This document shows, one piece after another, positions 58,357 through 64,000 of a DNA stretch of 64,000 nucleotides. The notes under the pieces are model-generated. The model was given only the letters and a program-made list of their open reading frames with translations. It had not been told where the DNA came from and did not search any database. Numbering within the stretch: position 1 is the stretch's first letter; every line of letters begins with the position of its first letter. The stretch lies in NCBI RefSeq assembly GCF_030445035.2, contig NC_080677.1:153823169-153887168 (forward strand), read 5' to 3'. The DNA is from Dasypus novemcinctus (taxonomy: Eukaryota; Chordata; Mammalia; Cingulata; Dasypodidae). The translations under genes were made by a program, and so were the position numbers.

Positions 58357-59976
58357 CTCCTTTTCATTTTAATGATCTTTTCCTAGGCTTTGACTGTAAT
58401 TCATAATTCCCAATATGTGGCTTTCTACAGGTTTATAATTTTTAATAGTCTCTTTTAAGGGCTCCCGAGCTTCCCCCACTTCCTGCAGCATTGACATGAA
58501 ATCTAAGGCCCTGTTTTCTTATCCCATTGTGCCCGCTCTTGCTCATTCATCTGCCTTGATATCTAAATACCTTTTCTATATAGATGTCTTTTGAGTGCTC
58601 CATTTCCCTTGTCTCCTCCCACTTCTTGCCTTTAACTAAAACTCTGGGTTGGATTTCTCAAGTTGAACATAGAGAAAATGACTTCCTTATCTTTTTTCCT
58701 AACTCCTCCTTCATACTTCTCTTTTTAGTCACTGGGGATGGTGTAGTCATAAACTCTGGCAGAGAAAGATTAAACATGGACTGCACTTTAACCCATTGTT
58801 TTGCGCCCCCTCCCCCCCCATACAACCCCTCTGCCACCAGCCTGAGATCATACAGCTTATTGTTTGTTATTCTTCATACTTTCCTCTTCTCCATTCCTTT
58901 GGTTAAATGGCTGATCAATTATAGTATGTCCAAGCTACTAGAACCCTCTGAAAACTAGCTGCATTTTCCCTTTCTCATCTCCATATATTCAAAGATATAT
59001 CTTAGGCTAGTTTACTACTTATCAGGAAAGAAAAAGAAAAGTCAGCCAAGGATAAGTATTTCAGTGTGGAAATTTGAAAAGTTCTAAGTGAAAACCTTTC
59101 ATGTAAGAGGATGAACGCACTCAGTGACTAATGGCCTGGTAATGCATGAAAGAAAGGGCTTTGAATATAGCAGAACAGAAAAATAATTTTGGGGGCAAGA
59201 TTAGGAATGAAGGTTGGACACTATGTGCTTAATTTAAAGATTCAAAGGGTAGTTAAAACAGGCGTATACAATTCTGTGACTTTTCAAAGATAATTTCTTC
59301 TACCTCATTGTGATAATGTCAATGAATACTTTAAACCGAACAAAAAGAGCTTAAAATATAGGGTTAGCATCCAATTGCCTATCAGAGAAAGCATTTGAAT
59401 TGATCATTATCTACTAGTAAAGGATTCTTTTTCTTTGGTATGTAAATTATCGACTGTGCCTAAAGTCTGTCTCTCTGTGTGCTGTTAATAATTTTCCTTA
59501 ATTGGTCCAGGATGGTCTTTCTAGACTTTCAACATAAAAACTTGACTTACTGTTGCTGTTTTTTTAAAAGTGCATCAGTGGATTTGTTGAAAGACAGCTT
59601 TTGATAACATCTAACAATATGTGTAAAAATATGTATATCCAGTAAATTGAATACAAATTTTTGACAGGTGTAATTTGAATTTGTAAATATGCTTAACAAA
59701 TTTTGGTGATGTGTATGAATGTAAGACCAGGCTCTTAAAAACATGGGCACTGAAATAATTATGAATGGTCTGGGCAGTCCAAGAAAAAAATTAAAATTGA
59801 GAAAATACAGGACTAGTTTGAAAACATAAAAAAACCCAGTGTAATATGTGCAAAGTAAAACCTGTAGAGGTATTTATTTGCCTTAAGTGTAGTGTTTCCT
59901 AAACATTTGAAGATGGTAATTAACTTCAAGGTAAGATTACCTTTTGAAGTGCCTTTCGGAGTCTTTAACTCTTTTT
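58357..59976. other. intron 1, no recognised gene
   Basis: No exon-like frame or repeat I can name. The frame at 58584-58958 (124 codons) shows no known domain. Confidence 0.5.
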
Positions 59977-59991
59977 TGTTTCTTTGTTTTT

Positions 59992-60474
59992 TTTTTTTTT
60001 CCTCTCTGTTTTTTTTTTTTAATGTTACATTAAAAAAATATAAGAGGTCCCCATATATTCCCCACCCCCCTCACCCCACTCCTCCCACATCAACAACCCC
60101 TTTCATCATCATGGAACATTTACTGCATTTGGTGAATACATTTTGGAGCATTGCTGCACCACATGGATAATGGTTTACATTGTAGTTTACACTCTCCCCC
60201 AGTCCACCCAGTGGGCCATGGCAGGACATACAATGTCCAGCATCTGTCCCTGCAGCACCACCCAGGACAACTCCCAAGTCCTAAAAATGCCTCTACATCA
60301 TATCTCTTCTTCCCTCTCCTGACCCTTAGCAGCTACCGTGGCCACTTTCTTCACATCAATGCTACAATTTCTTCCATTACTAATCACAGTAGTTCCATAG
60401 TAGAACATCAGTGAGTCCACTCTAATCTATACTCTCTATTCCACCATCCTGTGGACCCTGGAATGGTTATGTTC
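59992..60474 (-). mobile_element. 5'-truncated L1 with long 3' end (483 bp)
   Basis: The exact 15-base flanking repeat TGTTTCTTTGTTTTT is at 59977-59991 and 60475-60489. Same 3' family as 53028-53884, diverged from it. Confidence 0.85.
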
Positions 60475-60494
60475 TGTTTCTTTGTTTTTAAAAC

Positions 60495-61400
60495 CTTTTT
60501 TTTTTTGGTAGCAGTAAATAAAAACATAAAGAGAAATGCATAAATTAAAAATGCAGTTTAATGAATTATTTTAAAGTGATCTGTTTAACCATCCCCCAGA
60601 TCAACAAATGAAACATTGCTAGCCCTTAGAAGCCCTCTGTTTGCTACTGCCCTCTCTTCTGGAAAGGGAGGACTTACTCTTAATCTGTATGGTAATTACT
60701 TCCTTGCCCCTCTTTCTGGTTCTATCCTTAACCAAGAATCCATAAATATTATAAGTGATGGTTTTTTAAAACTTTATATTACTGAGTCATGCAGTATGTA
60801 ATCTTTCGTATTGGACTTCTTTTTCACATAGCATGTTTTTGAGATTCATTCATGTTGTTGCATACAGTTGTAGTTCATTTAATTGATGTTTTTGCATCAA
60901 TACATGAATCACCATGTATTTATCCATTTCACTTTAATGAACATTTGGGTGGTTACACTTTTGACCATTTGAAAGATGCATTTATGAATATTGTTCTGCA
61001 TGTTATTTGGTATATGTGTGCATGTGATTTTGTTAAATAGAATTGCTGGCTCATTCAACTTTAGTAACTAATGCCAAACTAGTTTCCAAAGTGTAAGCTA
61101 CTAATTGCTAATTTATATTCCCCCTAGCAGTTTATATGAGAAATCTCATTGCTTTACAGCGCTTGGTATGGTCTATCTTAATTTTAGCCATTCTAGTGGG
61201 TGTTTGGTAATATACCATCTTGAGTTTGATTTGCATTTCCGGATGACTTTGAATTTGAGTACCTTTTTATGTTTATTGGTGATATGGATATCCTTGTTTT
61301 GAAGTGCCTGTTGGGGTCTTTTCCTATTTTTCTTGGTGTGACTGTCTTTTTCTTATTGATTGTAGTTTTTCTTTAGGAGCCTTTTATGCTTATATCTGCA
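60495..61400 (-). mobile_element. fossil L1 3' end
   Basis: Antisense L1 wording: CCCCCAGATCAACAAATGAA (60594), GAGATTCATTCATGTTGTTG (60841), TTTAGCCATTCTAGTGGGTG (61183), TGATTTGCATTTCCGGATGA (61228). Confidence 0.65.
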
Positions 61401-61459
61401 GGCAGATCCCTTTGCTCATTTGGATGGGCGAGTGTGTCTGCCATCCAGGGAGCATGCTC

Positions 61460-61572
61460 CTGGACACGACCTCTAACGATTCTGCTTCAGCAAGTCTTCG
61501 ATGGGGCCCTGGAATCTGTGTGTTCACCAGAGTGAGTCACGTGGATTCACACTTTGAGAAGCCCATCGTTAT
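61460..61572. mobile_element. MER5-like DNA transposon fragment
   Basis: ACGATTCTGCTTCAGCAAGT, then GGGGCCCTGGAATCTGTGTG and TTCACACTTTGAGAAG follow the MER5-type order. Confidence 0.6.
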
Positions 61573-61699
61573 TTCCAGGCTTCCTAGCATGGCATCTGTG
61601 GACAGTTAGAGTCCTGTCAATGTGTGCCTTTGTCCATCTCTGTCTCTCACACTCATTTCCCATGGTTCAGCTATCTTTTTGTTTTGTAATTCCAATGTC

Positions 61700-61950
61700 T
61701 GGCATGCCAAGCAAATAAACTGTTGCAGAAATGAATTCATTTCTGGTATGTGCCTGGCACTTTTGTGCTTTATGGACATTATTTCATTTAATTTTCAAAA
61801 CCAATCTTTGAGGTAAATAATTTCACCATTCCTATGTTTGGAACAAGAAACAGATTCATAGAGATGTAATAATTCACAAAAGTTCATGTAGCTAGCATTT
61901 GTTAGAACTGGAATTTGAACCCTGATCTGTGTGACTTTTTCTGTCTTGTA
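61700..61950 (+). repeat. MIR element
   Basis: GTATGTGCCTGGCACTTTTG, TTATTTCATTTAATTTTCAA and GTTAGAACTGGAATTTGAAC appear in MIR order. Confidence 0.75.
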
Positions 61951-61999
61951 CTTTTTTTTTTTTTTTTTTTGTACTTTACTTTTGATTTCATTCATTAGT

Positions 62000-62115
62000 G
62001 TCACTGAGTATCTCCTTTATGCCAGGCACTGTTCTAGGCCACTGGGGCTACAGCACTGGGGAAAACAAGTAAAAAGATCCTTGCCCTCTTGGAGCTTAGT
62101 CTAATAGGAGTGGGA
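62000..62115. repeat. L2-like fragment
   Basis: TATGCCAGGCACTGTTCTAG, GGGGCTACAGCACTGGGGAA and CTCTTGGAGCTTAGTCTAAT are the familiar L2 3' wording. Orientation not settled. Confidence 0.6.
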
Positions 62116-63594
62116 GAAAGATCTTGAAGTAATGTGGACATGAAATAGGAGGGTGCAGTGTAAAGCAAACCTCAGCTGTTCTTAGTGGTTGTGTTTCACA
62201 TGTTTGGAGAGTGGTGCTGCTGAATGCAATCATGATAATAAAATTGTGCTGTGTTCCTTGTATAAAAAAGGGATACTTTAGAAAAACGTAAGCAACATTT
62301 TATTCTTCAGCTTCTTCTTTAAGCAATCCTGGTTGGAGTTCATGAACTTATTTTTCTTTTTTATAGGTTTAAATGTAATGCCTGATCTTTATTTCTCTTT
62401 CTTTGAAGGTAAGTATTTTGTTTTTGGCTTTTTGAAATAACAAGACTATATTAAACTTATTACTCATGTAAATAAGTAAATCTTAATTACTAAAATTGTG
62501 TCAGTAACTTTTTTTTTTTAACCACCTTGGCTATGGGATTTATCTGTTATAGAGAAAAATATTATCCTCAGGAGAATGATTGTTACTGCACATACATCAC
62601 ATTATAATATTTTATCCCTAGTTCTTGTGTGTTAAGAACAATTAGTAGATTGTCTTATACAATTCTGCTACATCTCAGTGTTCAGAATTGCTTAGGTTTG
62701 CCTCAGGGTCCTTGAACTCTTTGGTTCAGGGTTGATTTAAGTTGTACCAATACCAAGATTCTGTAATCATTTTAGAGCCTGAATACTGTGTTTTGTGATG
62801 CACTGAAATATTTTGGAATTGGTGTGTAAATAAAAGTGAGCGCTCCATTTTTCAGGCCAGTTTAGGGTGATTGTGTGGGATTTCCTAACATTTACAAATA
62901 AAGAGACAACGATAATTTGTTGGCATTTATGAAACTCAACCTGAAAATGATTGTGACCCTTCTGAGTGAACCAGCAGTTTCTTTTCTTTATCTCTGTGTG
63001 TAAGAGTAACAAAGTTGCTCTTTTTTTTCATTTTGATTGGAAATTAAACTTGTATAGACCATTAGCTTTTTTTAAAATTTAAGCTTACCAGTGCCTTTTA
63101 TCTCTTTTGGAAAATAAAGAAAGAATATTAATATAGGACCTTGGAAATTCAACTCCAGCTCCAGAGAGGGTCTTAGATAAGACATACAGTGGACGTAGCT
63201 CAGTGCTTGGCACTTGGCAAGTGCCTAATGCAGCTAGGCTATTATCAGTAGTGGGACTCTGAGGAAACTGTGGAGGAGGTTTGAGATAGTCTTGAAAAGA
63301 AGGCAAGTTCTTGTTACCACTCATTTCTGATATTCTTTTGTCTGTATGGTAAGTTTATTCACTGTTCTAGTTTTTGATTTTTGGTTTTTGTAATAAATAA
63401 CTGAAAAATGTAGATTAGAGTTAGAATGAAAAGTGTTCTTAATGTAGATAAATGAACATATTGGAAACCTGTTTACTTTCGGGGGTTTGAAATTTTCTTT
63501 AAGTGGCTTATATTATATGATATTTGTGAGTATCACAAATCCAGATTACATTAACTCTTTTCTTTGTTCTTTTCCTCCCTTTAAATGAAAACAG
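62116..63594. other. intron 1, distal part, no recognised feature
   Basis: AT-rich sequence up to the exon 2 acceptor. A weak MIR-like stretch lies at 63190-63240 (CTCAGTGCTTGGCACTTGGC). Confidence 0.5.
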
Positions 63595-63617
63595 CTGTAT
63601 AAATCTATAAGGCCATA

Positions 63618-63647
63618 ATGTGGCATACCGTCCTTTTGGAGAGGTGA
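63618..63647 (+). promoter_or_regulatory. upstream ORF of 9 codons in the ARHGAP12 5' UTR
   Basis: An ATG at 63618 (A at -3, T at +4, a medium Kozak context) opens a frame encoding MWHTVLLER and stops at TGA 63645-63647. That is 16 bases before the main ATG, in a different frame. Short uORFs of this kind can reduce or condition translation of the main frame. That role is inference; only the frame itself is seen. Confidence 0.45.
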
Positions 63648-63663
63648 ATATCACTGAGTAAAA

Positions 63664-64000
63664 ATGGCTGACAGAAGTGGGAAGATTGTCCCAGGACAAG
63701 TGTATATTGAAGTGGAGTATGATTACGAATACGAAGCAAAGGACCGAAAGATTGTGATAAAACAAGGAGAGCGGTACATCTTGGTGAAGAAAACAAATGA
63801 TGACTGGTGGCAAGTTAAACCAAATGAAAATTCCAAAGCATTTTACGTGCCAGCCCAGTATGTCAAAGAGGTCACCCGAAAAGCTCTAATGCCGCCTGTT
63901 AAACAGGCAGTTGGACTGCCAAATAATTCCGTGAAAATGATACAGAGTCTACATCTTCAGAAATCAACAGAAAATGTGAACAAATTGCCTGAGCTTTCAA
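63664..64000 (+). CDS. ARHGAP12: Rho GTPase-activating protein 12, N-terminal part (cut by window end)
   Basis: ARHGAP12 is a cytoplasmic and junction-associated GAP that switches off Rho-family GTPases. The known family layout is SH3, WW domains, PH and a C-terminal RhoGAP domain, about 850 residues in all. Only the first 112 codons are here. They begin MADRSGKIVPGQVYIEVEYD and match the ARHGAP12 N-terminus closely as I remember it. An SH3 domain spans about residues 12-70: acidic EYDYE at 18-22, the WW pair at 48-49, and YVPAQYV at 61-67 with the SH3 proline and tyrosine (P63, Y66). The start is set by an ATG with A at -3 and G at +4 and by an in-frame TGA at 63655-63657, nine bases upstream. 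The frame is open to the window edge. ARHGAP27, ARHGAP15 and ARHGAP9 are relatives, but the extreme N-terminus fits ARHGAP12 best. The SH3 identity is seen directly; the gene name rests on recognition. Confidence 0.95.
   Translation, partial: MADRSGKIVPGQVYIEVEYDYEYEAKDRKIVIKQGERYILVKKTNDDWWQVKPNENSKAFYVPAQYVKEVTRKALMPPVKQAVGLPNNSVKMIQSLHLQKSTENVNKLPELS

Larger units (their letters stand above)
48609..63594 (+). other. ARHGAP12: ARHGAP12 intron 1
   Basis: The interval runs from the inferred donor (GTGAGC at 48609) to the acceptor (ACAG ending at 63594). It contains old MIR, MER5-like and L1 fragments, several SINEs and two young-looking 5'-truncated L1 copies, listed separately. No extra coding exon was recognised in it. 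Confidence 0.55.
63595..64000 (+). other. ARHGAP12: ARHGAP12 exon 2 (first coding exon, partial)
   Basis: A pyrimidine-rich tract at about 63552-63582 is followed by ACAG, giving a splice acceptor at 63593-63594. The exon then has 69 bases of 5' UTR before the ATG at 63664. The acceptor is inferred from the consensus. The 3' end of the exon lies beyond the window. Confidence 0.8.

Overview
This is mammalian genomic DNA, almost certainly from a xenarthran and most likely an armadillo (Dasypus). The evidence is the dense load of tRNA-derived SINEs. Their heads read 'cccagtggttagggcgtccg' or 'gtggctcaac..gatagagc', with a GGTTCAAACC-type B box, a GC-rich body and an A-rich tail. This is what is known of the armadillo DAS-SINE family. 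L1 copies carrying a long lineage-specific 3' end also occur. Nothing bacterial is present. Almost every open frame longer than 60 codons is a translation of repeat DNA or of the CpG island.

The only protein-coding gene is the 5' end of ARHGAP12 (Rho GTPase-activating protein 12) on the + strand. A TATA-less CpG island at about 47.69-48.96 kb is its promoter and presumably holds the non-coding first exon, with a good splice donor at 48609. A 15-kb intron follows. Exon 2 starts at 63595 and carries the ATG at 63664 in a strong Kozak context. The window ends inside this exon after 112 codons, which cover the N-terminal SH3 domain. A 9-codon upstream ORF lies just before the ATG.

The 47.7 kb upstream is intergenic repeat DNA. 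It holds about 28 SINEs (20 minus, 8 plus), many with exact target-site duplications (TSDs). Fossil L1s are nearly all on the minus strand: about 4.1-9.9, 18.8-22.7, 24.4-30.2, 30.4-30.9, 32.6-33.4, 41.7-44.4 and 45.6-46.3 kb, and in intron 1 at 52.4-56.3 and 60.5-61.4 kb. Three short 5'-truncated L1 copies sit at 39.4, 53.0 and 60.0 kb. LTR-like elements lie at 7.4-8.5, 12.2-12.8, 15.6-16.0 and 36.2-36.8 kb, and an older one at 1.0-1.8 kb. DNA-transposon fossils and ancient MIR/L2 pieces are also present.

Two retrocopies of cellular transcripts were found: a decayed MRPL9 processed pseudogene (17.8-18.8 kb, minus) and an unidentified 81-nt transcript retroposed at 3.3 kb. A 22-bp-arm hairpin at 16.75 kb is not explained by any repeat recognised here. 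Nested insertions give a relative clock: SINE inside LTR inside L1 at 4-10 kb, SINE inside SINE at 38 kb, and two SINEs side by side at 19 kb. No new gene system is convincingly visible. The most unusual items are the hairpin, the small retrocopy, the MRPL9 pseudogene, the CTCF-like sites, the promoter-side G-quadruplex motif and the uORF.
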